Part shown: positions 42,997 to 52,184 of the stretch, piece after piece | Layout: each line of letters begins with the position of its first letter | Position numbering within the stretch: the stretch's first letter is position 1 | NCBI GenBank assembly: GCA_944380605.1 | Contig: CALWIA010000006.1 | Span: forward strand, 42,683-106,682 | Source of the DNA: an uncultured Lachnospiraceae bacterium | Lineage (GTDB): Bacteria > Bacillota > Clostridia > Lachnospirales > Lachnospiraceae | Length of the DNA: 64,000 bases | Direction: 5' to 3' | Made by a program: the position numbers and the translations under genes | Notes under the pieces: generated by a model | What the model was told of the DNA's origin: nothing | Databases searched by the model: none | What the model saw: the letters and a program-made list of their open reading frames with translations, nothing else

Positions 42997-43011
42997 TGCG
43001 CAGACTGCGCA
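42997..43011. promoter_or_regulatory. 15-bp palindrome in the yebC leader
   Basis: TGCGCAG-A-CTGCGCA, perfect arms with a 1-base centre, in the leader soon after the predicted transcription start. The related core GCAGTCTGC recurs at 43041-43049 over the -35 box. It could be an operator pair or an RNA hairpin. Confidence 0.4.
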
Positions 43012-43021
43012 TATCTTTGTT

Positions 43022-43050
43022 ATTTTATCATTATTTCCCGCAGTCTGCAA
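43022..43050 (-). promoter_or_regulatory. Promoter for yebC
   Basis: Minus-strand TTGCAG (43045-43050) and TAAAAT (43022-43027) with a 17-base spacer. Confidence 0.6.
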
Positions 43051-43082
43051 GTGTTTTCCGCCGAAACAGCCCCCCGCGCCCG

Positions 43083-44462
43083 CTATACCGCCAGGTTTCT
43101 CAGCCACTTTTTCTGCCGGTAGCGCCAGTAGCCGATGATGGCCTTGTACACTTCTTCCAGCAGCACCATACCGTACACCACGTAAATCGGCTGCTTCAGC
43201 ACCAGGCCGCCGATAAACGCCAGGGGAATGCCGATGAACCAGACGCCGCTGGTATCGATAAACAGGCACATCAGCGTGTCGCCGCCGCTGCGCAGCACGC
43301 CCACCACATTGACATAGTTGAACATCTTCACCGGCGTGAAGATGGCAAACACAATCAGGCACCGGCTCACCAGCTCCGCCACCTCATCGCTGATGCCGGG
43401 CTGATACAGGGCAATGACCTTCCAGCGTATCAGGACAATAAAAGCAGCCGCCAGCAGCGTCAGCAGAAACTGCAGCAGGAAAAAGTACTTGGCGTACCGC
43501 TCCGCCCGCTTCAGTTTGCCGGCTCCCATTTCGTTGCCCAGAATCACGGCAGTCGCGGCGCTTAAGCCCTGGAACAGAACCACTGCGATATCCTGAATCG
43601 TAGTGGCTATGGTGATGGCCGCCACCGCGTCGTCGCCCATGCGTCCATATGCCATGGAATAAATGGTGGTGCCCAGTCCCCAGATAAATTCATTGCAGAT
43701 CACCGGCGCCGCCGTCCGGAAAAACAGAGACAGAAACTGCCGGGAATAGCCGAACAGGTCTTTCAGACGGCAGGCCAGCGGCGTCTTCCCTATGTAAACC
43801 ACCGCCAGCAGAGAACACATCTCCACGACGCGGGCCAGCAGCGTGGCCAGGGCGGCGCCTACCACGCCCAGCGCCGGCGCGCCGAAATTGCCGTAAATCA
43901 GCGTATAGTTGAATACCACGTTGACCAGAATCGCCGCGCAGCTGATGACCACCGGCGCCTTGACCCGGTTGATGGCCCGCAGCATGGCCACATAAGTGTT
44001 GGAAACCGCCGTGCAGGGATAAGAAAGGGCCACCACCGCCAGGTAGGCGGATCCTGCCCGAATGCTTTCCTCGCTGGTGGTAAAAATCCGCATCAGCATT
44101 TCCGGCGCCAGACGGGCCGGCACCAGAAAAGCCACCGCCGCCGTCAGAGAAATCAGAAGTCCCAGTCCCAGCACCCGCCGGATATTTTTTACATCCCGGT
44201 TTCCCCAGTACTGAGCCGCCAGTACGCCGGACCCGCTGACCACGCCGAATACCAGCAGGGAAAATACAAAAAACACCTTGTTGGCCAGTCCCACCGCCGC
44301 GATGGCCGTTGATCCCAGGCTGCCGATCATCAGGTTGTCCACCAGGTTGGTCATGGTGTTGAGCATGCCCTGCAGCGCCACCGGCAGGGCGATCATCACC
44401 GTCTTTTTCAGGAACGCGCTGTCCTGAAACATATTCTTTATGTCATACACCGTCTGTCTCAT
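43083..44462 (-). CDS. MATE family efflux transporter
   Basis: 459 residues, about twelve transmembrane helices. The MATE pattern is visible: MIALPVALQGMLNTMTNLVDNLMIG in the first helix region, PCTAVSNTYVAMLRAINRVK near 160, and TAAPVICNEFIWGLGTTIYSM near 245 in the second half. It would export cationic compounds with a proton or sodium gradient. The ATG lies within the end of the upstream CBS gene (20-base overlap), so they are translationally coupled. Confidence 0.9.
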   Translation of the reverse strand: MRQTVYDIKNMFQDSAFLKKTVMIALPVALQGMLNTMTNLVDNLMIGSLGSTAIAAVGLANKVFFVFSLLVFGVVSGSGVLAAQYWGNRDVKNIRRVLGLGLLISLTAAVAFLVPARLAPEMLMRIFTTSEESIRAGSAYLAVVALSYPCTAVSNTYVAMLRAINRVKAPVVISCAAILVNVVFNYTLIYGNFGAPALGVVGAALATLLARVVEMCSLLAVVYIGKTPLACRLKDLFGYSRQFLSLFFRTAAPVICNEFIWGLGTTIYSMAYGRMGDDAVAAITIATTIQDIAVVLFQGLSAATAVILGNEMGAGKLKRAERYAKYFFLLQFLLTLLAAAFIVLIRWKVIALYQPGISDEVAELVSRCLIVFAIFTPVKMFNYVNVVGVLRSGGDTLMCLFIDTSGVWFIGIPLAFIGGLVLKQPIYVVYGMVLLEEVYKAIIGYWRYRQKKWLRNLAV

Positions 44463-45822
44463 GTTTCTCTTCCGTCTCTTTTTGCCCCTGCGCGGATCCC
44501 GGAACAGGGACCGCGCGGATAAACTGAATCATTTTATTTTCCACGCTGAGGATATGGAAACAGTACCCCTGATACTCTACCTGGGCCTGCTCTCCCGGTT
44601 CCGGAATCCGGTTCAGCCTGGAAATCAGAAAACCGTTTATGGTATCGCTGTTTTCATATTCTTCATCGGTAAAATCGATGTGCAGCGCGTCCGCCACGTC
44701 GTCCAGAAACGCCTGGCCCCGGATGACATAGGCATCTCCCGCCGCCACTATGGACTCTTCGTCCGGATCGTACTCGTCCAGAATATTGCCCACGATCTCT
44801 TCCAGAATATCTTCCATAGTCACGATGCCGGCCGTCTGGCCGTATTCGTCCACCACGATTTCCATGTGAATCTTCTGGGACTGCATTTCTTTGAACAGTT
44901 CGTCAATGTCTTTGCTTTCCGGGATAAAATGCGCTTCCCGCAAAAGCCCCGGCAGCTGCCCGATGGCTTCTTCCGACCGGCCCCGGTTCTCTGCCCAGAT
45001 CATGGCGTCCTTCATATGCAGTACGCCGATAATATTGTCGATATCCTTCTCATAAACCGGATACCGGGAATTTTTCCCTTCTTTCAGGATAAAGGAAACC
45101 GCTTCCTTTAACGGCATCTGCGCGTCCAGCGCCACAATGTTGGTACGATGGGTCATGATATCGCTGGCTTCTTTTCCATCCAGTTCAAAAATATTGGTGA
45201 TCATTTCAGCCTCGCTGGCCTCCAGGACTCCCTGCTCATGCCCTTCATTCACCATGGACATAATATCTTCCGCCGTCACGTTGTCTTCCTGGCCGCCGGC
45301 GTCCACCCGCAGAAGCCGCAGCACTCCTTTGGAAATTCCGGCAGTCAGCCACACAAACGGCAGCAGAACCGTCTGGCAGAAAGAAACCGCCGGCAGCAGC
45401 GCAAACGCCCATGCCTCCGGCTTCTTCTGAGCACACCGTCTGGGCACCATAATGCCCAGCCCCGCCAGGCATATGACCAGCACCAGACCGGATGCCAGCA
45501 CGCTCACCGGCAGAATCCATCCGGCCGGCCCGAACGCCATCCGCAAAAGCCGCTCCAGCGTACCGTACCAGCACTTCAGCACAAAGCCGCCCATCACCAG
45601 GCCGGCGGCACTGGTCACCACCTGTACCGAATATACCAGCCGTTCCGGATTCTCCTGGATTTTCAGCAGTTTCTGCGCTTTCTGGCTGCCCTGCTCCGCC
45701 TCTTTTTCCAGCGCGGCCGTATTCAGGTTCTGCACCGCGGAACCGAATCCATAAAATCCGGCTTCCAGCAGAAGCAGCAAAATCAATGTCATCGTTCCCG
45801 GCAGCGAATATCCTTCGTCCAT
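44443..45822 (-). CDS. CNNM/CorC-type (hemolysin family) membrane protein with CBS pair
   Basis: 459 residues. DUF21 membrane helices occupy about the first 170 residues, with a long hydrophilic helix (EKEAEQGSQKAQKLLK) between them. A CBS-domain pair at about 185-310 follows (DIMTHRTNIVALDAQMPL, RYPVYEKDIDNIIGVLHM), and then the CorC/HlyC C-terminal domain. Members are linked to Mg2+ or Co2+ efflux; direct hemolysis is a historic name. The ATG at 45822 has AAGGAG 13 bases upstream. The open frame's TTG at 45897 is part of the promoter and is not a start. Confidence 0.87.
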   Translation of the reverse strand: MDEGYSLPGTMTLILLLLLEAGFYGFGSAVQNLNTAALEKEAEQGSQKAQKLLKIQENPERLVYSVQVVTSAAGLVMGGFVLKCWYGTLERLLRMAFGPAGWILPVSVLASGLVLVICLAGLGIMVPRRCAQKKPEAWAFALLPAVSFCQTVLLPFVWLTAGISKGVLRLLRVDAGGQEDNVTAEDIMSMVNEGHEQGVLEASEAEMITNIFELDGKEASDIMTHRTNIVALDAQMPLKEAVSFILKEGKNSRYPVYEKDIDNIIGVLHMKDAMIWAENRGRSEEAIGQLPGLLREAHFIPESKDIDELFKEMQSQKIHMEIVVDEYGQTAGIVTMEDILEEIVGNILDEYDPDEESIVAAGDAYVIRGQAFLDDVADALHIDFTDEEYENSDTINGFLISRLNRIPEPGEQAQVEYQGYCFHILSVENKMIQFIRAVPVPGSAQGQKETEEKHETDGV

Positions 45823-45868
45823 GAATCTGTTCAAACTCCTTCTTTCATCTTTTGTCTTCAATATCTGA

Positions 45869-45897
45869 ACTATAGCAGATTCCCGCTGGTTCGTCAA
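45869..45897 (-). promoter_or_regulatory. Promoter for the CBS/MATE operon
   Basis: Minus-strand TTGACG (45892-45897) and TATAGT (45869-45874) with a 17-base spacer. The apparent TTG start codon at 45897 is this -35 box. Confidence 0.7.
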
Positions 45898-45906
45898 TGG
45901 ACGCGG

Positions 45907-46254
45907 CTATGTAGGCAGCTCAAGGCTCACCCGCAGCGCGCAGTCCACCTGTTTCTGCAGTTCCTCGTCAATATGGCAGATCTTTTCTCTCAGCCTCTGT
46001 TTGTCAATGGTCCGCAGCTGCTCCAGCAGAATCACGGAATCTTTGACCATATCGCAGCGCCGGGTATCCAGTTCCACATGGGTCGGCAGCTTCGCCTTGT
46101 TCATCCGGGACGTAATTGCCGCGCATATGACCGTAGGGCTGTGCCGGTTTCCCACGTCGTTCTGTATAATCAGCACCGGCCGCACGCCCCCCTGTTCCGA
46201 ACCCACCACGGGCCGCAGATCCGCGTAAAAAATGTCTCCTCGTCTGATGATCAC
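45907..46254 (-). CDS. MazF/PemK endoribonuclease toxin (EndoA-like)
   Basis: 115 residues if begun at GTG 46254, which has GGAG 9 bases upstream and gives the usual EndoA length; the ATG at 46287 adds 11 residues not seen in the family. Motifs are [20 protein letters not shown] (MazF start), [28 protein letters not shown] and [12 protein letters not shown]. MazF enzymes cut single-stranded mRNA at short motifs. In Bacillus the locus is alr-ndoAI-ndoA, but here only 134 bases separate alr from the toxin, too few for the usual antitoxin, and none is visible. An antitoxin elsewhere is possible. Confidence 0.92.
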   Translation of the reverse strand: MIIRRGDIFYADLRPVVGSEQGGVRPVLIIQNDVGNRHSPTVICAAITSRMNKAKLPTHVELDTRRCDMVKDSVILLEQLRTIDKQRLREKICHIDEELQKQVDCALRVSLELPT

Positions 46255-46388
46255 CGTTTCACTCTCCGTCCTGTCGGTTTCCCGCATTTGCTTTCTGGCC
46301 TCTAGTATTGACCATTTCGGCCCTCTCTATACTGTATGACCTGGGCGTGCGTCCCGTTTCCCTCAGGAAAAAGAAAACCAGGCAGGGT

Positions 46389-47549
46389 TCAGCACCCGGA
46401 TATGTCGGAAATCGTTACGGTTTTTCCATCTTTTACGTATACTCTGGGCACCCGCTTGCTGATGCCGCAGAGCAGTTCATAGTGAAAGCCTCCGCCGGCG
46501 CCGGCCAGTTCCTCCGCGCCGATGCAGGCGTCTCCATCCCGGCCCAGCAGGGTCACTTCCTCCCCGCGGCACGCCTGCGGCACGGAAGAAACGTCCGCCA
46601 TCATCTGGTCCATGCAGACCCGCCCCAGAATCGGAGCCTTTTTCCCGCCGATCAGCACCCAGCCCTTTCCTGACAGATACCGGGGATACCCATCTCCGTA
46701 TCCTACGGGAATGGTGGCCACCGTCATGGGATGGTCCGCCGTAAAGGTCCCTCCGTAGCTGACCTGCGCGCCTGCCGGAATCTCTTTTACATAGGAAATA
46801 TGGCTCTTCAGCTCCATCACCGGCCGCAGCGGAATCCGGTTTCTCTGCACTTCATGGGAAGGATACAAACCGTACAGGGAAATGCCGGCCCGCACCATGT
46901 CCCATCCCGTTCCTTCCTGATCGATGATCCCGGCGCTGTTGGAAACATGGCGGACCGAAACGGCGACGCCTCTCTGTTCCAGCCAGGAAGCAAACCGCCG
47001 GTAAGCCTCCAGCTGCCGCCGGGTCGGTTCCTTGTCCGTCTCATCCGCCCTGGCCAGATGGGTAAACAGGCCTTCGGTCCGGATCCCCGGCATCCGGCTG
47101 ATGCGGGCCGCCATATCCGCGGCCGCTTCGGTACAGGCCATGCCGATGCGGTTCATGCCGGTGTCCACCGCCAGGTGCACCAGCGCCTCGGTTCCCAATT
47201 TCCGCGCCATCGCGGAAAGCGCCGCTGCCTGGTCTTCTTCAAACAGAGTAAAGCGGATCTGTTCCTTCAGCATGGCTTCCCACGCGCTTTCAAACACCGG
47301 TCCCAGCACCAGTACCGGCTTGCGGATGCCCTGCCGCCGCAGCTGCAGCGCTTCTTCCGCCGTCGCCGTTCCGAAGCCGTCCACATAGGGCTCCGCCGCC
47401 TCCGCCACCGGAACGGCCCCGTGCCCGTATCCATCAGCCTTGACCACCGCCATCACCTGCGTTCCCGGCCTCAGATTCTGCTTCATGGATTGAATATTGT
47501 AAATCAGCGCGTCCAGATCAATCACCGCGCGGATTCGTTCATAAGGCAT
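46389..47549 (-). CDS. alr: Alanine racemase
   Basis: 386 residues, PLP-dependent, making D-alanine for peptidoglycan. The PLP lysine is in VMAVVKADGYGHGA near residue 37. Other parts are IGMACTEAAADMAARI, HVSNSAGIIDQEGTGWDMVRAG with the partner region near 215, and GRVCMDQMMADVS near 310. It overlaps the end of nnr by 11 bases, and mazF follows, keeping the alr-toxin order known in Firmicutes. Confidence 0.95.
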   Translation of the reverse strand: MPYERIRAVIDLDALIYNIQSMKQNLRPGTQVMAVVKADGYGHGAVPVAEAAEPYVDGFGTATAEEALQLRRQGIRKPVLVLGPVFESAWEAMLKEQIRFTLFEEDQAAALSAMARKLGTEALVHLAVDTGMNRIGMACTEAAADMAARISRMPGIRTEGLFTHLARADETDKEPTRRQLEAYRRFASWLEQRGVAVSVRHVSNSAGIIDQEGTGWDMVRAGISLYGLYPSHEVQRNRIPLRPVMELKSHISYVKEIPAGAQVSYGGTFTADHPMTVATIPVGYGDGYPRYLSGKGWVLIGGKKAPILGRVCMDQMMADVSSVPQACRGEEVTLLGRDGDACIGAEELAGAGGGFHYELLCGISKRVPRVYVKDGKTVTISDISGC

Positions 47550-49068
47550 CCTTCATCACCTCTCCCAGTTCTTCTGCCAGTTCTCCGGCCAGCATGCTGT
47601 AGGCGCCCCTTTGTTCCCGGTACCGGTCTCCCGCCAGTCCGTGGAGGTACACCCCCAGCGCCGCCGCGTCCCAGGGCTCCATTCCCTGGGCCAGCAGCCC
47701 GGCAATAGCTCCAGCCAGCACGTCGCCGGATCCCGCTTTAGCCATGCAGCTGTTGCCGCTGGTATTGACAAACAGCTGCCCGTCCCGGCCTGCCGCCAGC
47801 GTCACCGCGTCCTTCAGCACGCAGCAGACGCCGTGCTCCCTGGCAAACTGCAGCGCCGTCTCCCGCAGATGCTCCTGGATACTGCCTACCGAGCAGCCAG
47901 TCAGCCGGGCCATCTCGCCCAAATGCGGCGTCACAATCATATTTTCCGTCAGGTAGCGGGTCAGTTCCGGCTCCGCCGCCAGGATATTGAGGGCGTCCGC
48001 GTCCAGAATCACCGGCACATAGGCGCATTCCAGAAGTTCCCGGATCAGAATCCGGGAAGACTCTGACGTCCCCAGTCCGGGGCCCGCGGCGATTACGTCC
48101 GCCCAGGCGCACTCCTGCCGCACCTGCTCCCGCAGCGCTTCCGGATCCGCGTCCGCGTCGTACACAGACAAAATGGCTTCCGGAAGCAGCTGGTGCAGAA
48201 TCTCCCGGTTTTCCTCCACCGTCAGAATTTTCACCAGTCCGGCTCCTGCCCGGTACGCCGCCAGCGCGCACAGGTAGGCGGCCCCGCTCATATTGGGAGA
48301 GCCTGCCGCCGCCAGCACTTTTCCAAACGTGCCCTTGTTGCTGTACTCCGGCCGCCGCGGCGCCCGCCGGATGTCTTCCTTCTCATAACAGCAGGCCGCC
48401 GGTTCTCCCGCCGCCGCAAGAGCCGCCGGCGGAAATCCGATGTCGCAGATCTGCACCGTTCCGCAGTATTCCCGGCCGGGATACAGGGCGCTTCCCAGTT
48501 TCTCATATCCAAACGAAACGGTCCGGTCCGCCTTCACCGCGGCTCCCAGAATATGCCCCGTATCGCTGTGAATGCCGGAGGGCATATCTACGGCGATGAC
48601 GCAGGCGCCGGAATCCGCGATCATCTGTACCGCCTGGCGGTACACGCCCTCCAGCGGACGGCTTAACCCTACGCCGAACAAAGCGTCCAGCACCATATGG
48701 CACCGCCCCGGCAGAAAATCCGACAGCTGGTGGATTTCCATCCCCAGCCGTTCCCCGATCTCCTTCTGCCGCCGGCATTCTTCCGTCAGACGGCTCTCCT
48801 CTCCTGCCAGAATCACCTGCACCGGACAGCCCTTCAAAAACAGCATCCGCGCCGCCGCAATCCCGTCCGCGCCGTTGTTGCCGGTGCCGCAGAACGCCTG
48901 AATCCGGCACTGTTCCAGCGCAAGGCCCATACGGGCCGCCTCTTCTTCCGCCGCCTCCGCCACGGCCATGGCCGCCCGTTCCATAAGCACCAGAGACGGA
49001 ATCCCGATCTGTTCTATGGTAAACCGGTCAATGGCCCGCATCTGTTCCCCCGTTACCAGATACCTCAT
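47539..49068 (-). CDS. nnr: Bifunctional NAD(P)H-hydrate epimerase / ADP-dependent NAD(P)H-hydrate dehydratase
   Basis: 509 residues that repair damaged NAD(P)H hydrates. The N-terminal YjeF_N epimerase half has ERAAMAVAEAAEEEAA, FCGTGNNGADGIAAARML and IAVDMPSGIHSDTG. The C-terminal ribokinase-like dehydratase half starts near 240 (SNKGTFGKVLAAAGSPNMSG) and shows VILDADALNILA, IVTPHLGEMARLTG and SGNSCMAKAGSGDVLAGAIAG. The ATG at 49068 is preferred because GGAGGGAGGG is about 7 bases from it; the one at 49074 abuts the site. Confidence 0.94.
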   Translation of the reverse strand: MRYLVTGEQMRAIDRFTIEQIGIPSLVLMERAAMAVAEAAEEEAARMGLALEQCRIQAFCGTGNNGADGIAAARMLFLKGCPVQVILAGEESRLTEECRRQKEIGERLGMEIHQLSDFLPGRCHMVLDALFGVGLSRPLEGVYRQAVQMIADSGACVIAVDMPSGIHSDTGHILGAAVKADRTVSFGYEKLGSALYPGREYCGTVQICDIGFPPAALAAAGEPAACCYEKEDIRRAPRRPEYSNKGTFGKVLAAAGSPNMSGAAYLCALAAYRAGAGLVKILTVEENREILHQLLPEAILSVYDADADPEALREQVRQECAWADVIAAGPGLGTSESSRILIRELLECAYVPVILDADALNILAAEPELTRYLTENMIVTPHLGEMARLTGCSVGSIQEHLRETALQFAREHGVCCVLKDAVTLAAGRDGQLFVNTSGNSCMAKAGSGDVLAGAIAGLLAQGMEPWDAAALGVYLHGLAGDRYREQRGAYSMLAGELAEELGEVMKDAL

Positions 49069-49096
49069 ACGCATTCCCTCCCTCCGGCTTCCCGGA

Positions 49097-49774
49097 TCAC
49101 GGCCGTTTTTTCTTCGCGGCCCTCTCTCGTTCCTTCTCCTTCTGTTCCTGCATACTGCAGACCCGATACGACAGCCGCATCAGGCTCTCCGACAGGTGCA
49201 CGTTTTCCACCACCACGTCGTCCGGAACCACCAGATCCGTATGGGCAAAATTCCAGATGGCCTTAATTCCCGCCTTGACCAGCCGGTCCGCCATTTCCGG
49301 CGCCATGGTCTTGGGAATGGTCAGCGCCGCGATCTGCACATCGTTTTCCGCGATAAACGGCTCCAATTCCCTGGCGTCCCGGATTTCCACACCGCGGACC
49401 ACTCTGCCGATCAGCGCGGGATTGATGTCAAACATGCCTTTGATGATAAAGCCCCGCCGTTCAAAATTGGTGTAATTGGCGATGGCCTGTCCCAGGTTGC
49501 CGGCACCGATGATAATCAGTCCGTGGGGCCGGTCCAGGCCCAGAATCTTGGCGATTTCCATGTACAGGTACTTCACGTTGTACCCGTACCCCTGCTGTCC
49601 GAATCCGCCGAAATTGTTCAGATCCTGACGGATCTGGGAAGCCGTTACTTTCATCTTCGCGCTCAGTTCGCCGGATGATATCCGCTCCACGCCGTCCTCC
49701 AGCAGCTCTCCCAGATACCGGTAGTACCTGGGCAGTCTGGAAATGACCGCTTTTGAAATCTGTTTCTGCTCCAC
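49097..49774 (-). CDS. rex: Redox-sensing transcriptional repressor Rex
   Basis: 225 residues. The N-terminal winged helix reads SRLPRYYRYLGELLEDG and KVTASQIRQDLNNFGGFGQQG, and the NAD(H)-binding Rossmann fold begins with LIIIGAGNLGQAIANY near 85. Rex represses fermentation and respiration genes until NADH rises. It starts at GTG 49774, with AAAAGGAGA 6 bases upstream. The charged tail after residue 200 is KEKERERAAKKKRP. No good Rex operator was seen in its own promoter. Confidence 0.95.
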   Translation of the reverse strand: MEQKQISKAVISRLPRYYRYLGELLEDGVERISSGELSAKMKVTASQIRQDLNNFGGFGQQGYGYNVKYLYMEIAKILGLDRPHGLIIIGAGNLGQAIANYTNFERRGFIIKGMFDINPALIGRVVRGVEIRDARELEPFIAENDVQIAALTIPKTMAPEMADRLVKAGIKAIWNFAHTDLVVPDDVVVENVHLSESLMRLSYRVCSMQEQKEKERERAAKKKRP

Positions 49775-49806
49775 GGCAAATCTCCTTTTCTGTACAAACT
49801 GTTTTC

Positions 49807-49835
49807 ATTATACCCGGTTGTCAAATCAATGTCAA
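49807..49835 (-). promoter_or_regulatory. Promoter for rex
   Basis: Minus-strand TTGACA (49830-49835) and TATAAT (49807-49812), both perfect, with a 17-base spacer. Confidence 0.85.
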
Positions 49836-49870
49836 ACCACTCCCGCCGGATACCGCCGCGATTTCCGCCA

Positions 49871-49899
49871 TTGCAAGTTTTGCCGATGTACGGTATACT
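49871..49899 (+). promoter_or_regulatory. Promoter for the ABC-F gene
   Basis: TTGCAA (49871-49876) and TATACT (49894-49899) with a 17-base spacer; divergent from rex. Confidence 0.7.
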
Positions 49900-49932
49900 T
49901 TAACATGCAGAATCAACCACAAGGAGGCCTCT

Positions 49933-51876
49933 ATGATACTTTCCTGCAGTCACATCAGCAAGGCATTCGGAACCGACGTGATTCTGGATGACGTTTCCTT
50001 TCATATAGAAGACAATGAAAAAGCTGCCGTCGTCGGCATCAACGGCGCCGGCAAATCCACGCTGTTAAAAATCATCGCCGGCGAACTGCCCGCCGACCAG
50101 GGGGAAGCCGTGCTGTCCCGGGGAAAGACCCTGGGCTATCTGGCCCAGCAGCAGGACCTGACCAGCCATCAGACCATTTACGAAGAACTGCTGGAGGTCA
50201 AGCGCCCTATCCTGGAGATGGAAGAACAGATCCGGGATCTGGAAATCGCCATGAAGCACGCCTCCGGGGACGAGCTGGAACAGATGCTTCAGACCTATAC
50301 GCGGCTGAACCAGCAGTTTGAGCTGGCCGACGGCTACAGCTGCCGCAGCGAAATCACCGGCGTGCTGAAAGGCCTGGGCTTTTCCGAAGAAGATTTTTCC
50401 AAAGAAATCTCCTCCCTTTCCGGGGGGCAGAAGACCCGCGTCTCCCTGGGCAAGCTGCTGCTGACCCGGCCGGACATCATTCTGCTGGACGAGCCCACCA
50501 ACCACCTGGACATGGAATCCATATCCTGGCTGGAAACCTATCTGGGCAATTACAAAGGCGCCGTGATCATCGTCGCCCACGACCGCTATTTTCTGGACCG
50601 GATCGTTTCCAAAGTCATCGAGCTGGACCGGGGAAAAGGCAGCGTATACCTGGGCAACTACACCGCCTACAGCGAAAAAAAGGCCCAGCTGCGGGAAGCG
50701 CAGATGAAGGCGTATCTGAACCAGCAGCAGGAGATCCGTCACCAGGAAGAGGTCATCGCCAAACTCCGCTCCTTCAACCGGGAAAAATCCATCCGCCGGG
50801 CGGAAAGCCGGGAGAAGATGCTGGATAAAATCGAGGTGCTGGAAAAACCGACCGACGCAGACGATGAAATGAAAATCCGGCTGGAACCGGATATTGTCAG
50901 CGGAAACGACGTGCTCACCATCCGGGATCTTGGCAAGTCCTTTGGGCCGCTCCATCTGTTTTCCCATGTGGACATCGATATCCGCCGGGGCGAGCGGGTG
51001 GCCATCATCGGCAGCAACGGAACCGGCAAGACCACTCTGCTGAAAATCATCAACCAGATGGTGCCGGCGGACAGCGGGCAGATCACCTTCGGGACCCGGG
51101 TGCACACCGGCTATTACGACCAGGATCACCAGGTGCTGCACATGGACAAGACCCTGTTTGACGAACTGCAGGACGCTTATCCGGGGCTGAACAACACCCG
51201 GATCCGCAGCATACTGGCGGCGTTTCTGTTTACCGGCGACGACGTGTTCAAGCGGGTCGGAGATTTGAGCGGCGGAGAACGGGGACGGCTGTCCCTGGCA
51301 AAGCTGATGCTTTCCAACGCCAACTTCCTGATTCTGGACGAGCCCACCAACCACCTGGACATCACCTCCAAGGAGATTCTGGAGCAGGCCCTGAACCGCT
51401 ATACCGGCACGGTGCTCTACGTTTCCCACGACCGGTATTTTATCAACCGCACCGCCACCCGGATTCTGGAATTGTCCGGCGGCACCTTCTTAAACTATAT
51501 CGGCAATTATGACTACTACCTGGAAAAGCGGGATCTGGTCAACGCCCTCTGGAAGCAGCAGGCCGGACAGGCGCCGGCGGCGGCCTCCGGCACAGACGCC
51601 GCTTCCGATGGCAGGGCCGGCTGGAAAGCCCAGAAAGAAGAACAGGCCCGCCTGCGCAGGCGGCAGAACGCTCTGAAAAAAGCGGAAGAAGAAATCAGCC
51701 GGCTGGAAGAGGAAGACGCGCAGCTGACCGAACAGCTTCAGGATCCGGCCATTGCCACCGACGCCGCCCGGCTTATGGAGCTGCACCGGCAGCAGGAACA
51801 GATTCAAAAACAGCTGGCCGGTCTCTACGAAGACTGGGAACGGCTGGCGGAAGAAGCCCAGGAGGGCCAGCCATGA
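49933..51876 (+). CDS. ABC-F family ribosome-associated ATPase (YdiF-like)
   Basis: 647 residues with two ABC cassettes and no membrane part. Cassette 1 has GINGAGKSTLLKIIAGEL near residue 38, LSGGQKTRVSLGKLLL, and LLDEPTNHLDMESISWLE. Cassette 2 has GSNGTGKTTLLKIINQM near 361, LSGGERGRLSLAKLML, and ILDEPTNHLDITSKEIL. The linker between them is rich in Arg/Lys (KLRSFNREKSIRRAESR), as in Bacillus YdiF. A C-terminal coiled coil ends the protein (about 560-640). These proteins rescue or tune translation at the ribosome; a resistance role cannot be read from sequence. ATG 49933 has AAGGAGG. Confidence 0.93.
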   Translation: MILSCSHISKAFGTDVILDDVSFHIEDNEKAAVVGINGAGKSTLLKIIAGELPADQGEAVLSRGKTLGYLAQQQDLTSHQTIYEELLEVKRPILEMEEQIRDLEIAMKHASGDELEQMLQTYTRLNQQFELADGYSCRSEITGVLKGLGFSEEDFSKEISSLSGGQKTRVSLGKLLLTRPDIILLDEPTNHLDMESISWLETYLGNYKGAVIIVAHDRYFLDRIVSKVIELDRGKGSVYLGNYTAYSEKKAQLREAQMKAYLNQQQEIRHQEEVIAKLRSFNREKSIRRAESREKMLDKIEVLEKPTDADDEMKIRLEPDIVSGNDVLTIRDLGKSFGPLHLFSHVDIDIRRGERVAIIGSNGTGKTTLLKIINQMVPADSGQITFGTRVHTGYYDQDHQVLHMDKTLFDELQDAYPGLNNTRIRSILAAFLFTGDDVFKRVGDLSGGERGRLSLAKLMLSNANFLILDEPTNHLDITSKEILEQALNRYTGTVLYVSHDRYFINRTATRILELSGGTFLNYIGNYDYYLEKRDLVNALWKQQAGQAPAAASGTDAASDGRAGWKAQKEEQARLRRRQNALKKAEEEISRLEEEDAQLTEQLQDPAIATDAARLMELHRQQEQIQKQLAGLYEDWERLAEEAQEGQP

Positions 51877-52100
51877 CCCCCCGGCGCGCCGCGGCCCTGC
51901 TGGCCCTGCTTCTGATCCCCGGCATGTATCTCGTCACCCTGGTGCTGGCCCTTATGGACCATCCCCTGACCGGGAGTTTTCTCATGGCGTCGCTGTTTTG
52001 CAGCATCGTCGTTCCGGTCTTCCTCTACGCCTTTCTGCTGGTGATCCGGTATCTGAAACACCGCGGCGAAGAAGGCGGCAAAGAAGGCCCCGGGACGTGA
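51873..52100 (+). CDS. Small two-helix membrane protein, unknown function
   Basis: 75 residues with two transmembrane helices (AALLALLLIPGMYLVTLVLAL and SLFCSIVVPVFLYAFLLVIRYL) and a basic, Gly/Glu-rich tail. Its ATG overlaps the ABC-F stop (ATGA), so it is translationally coupled. No family was recognised. Confidence 0.75.
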   Translation: MTPRRAAALLALLLIPGMYLVTLVLALMDHPLTGSFLMASLFCSIVVPVFLYAFLLVIRYLKHRGEEGGKEGPGT

Positions 52101-52125
52101 CCACCGCATTGCTCATATCGCGCAA

Positions 52126-52178
52126 AAAACCTGTGAAGTTTCTGCCCCAGGGGGTGAAACTCCACAGGTTTTCTTTTT
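52126..52178. terminator. Terminator between the ABC-F and purA ends
   Basis: AAAACCTGTG (52126-52135) pairs with CACAGGTTTT (52163-52172), then TTCTTTTTC. Runs of A on the other side make it work in both directions. Confidence 0.85.
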
Positions 52179-52184
52179 CACCGA

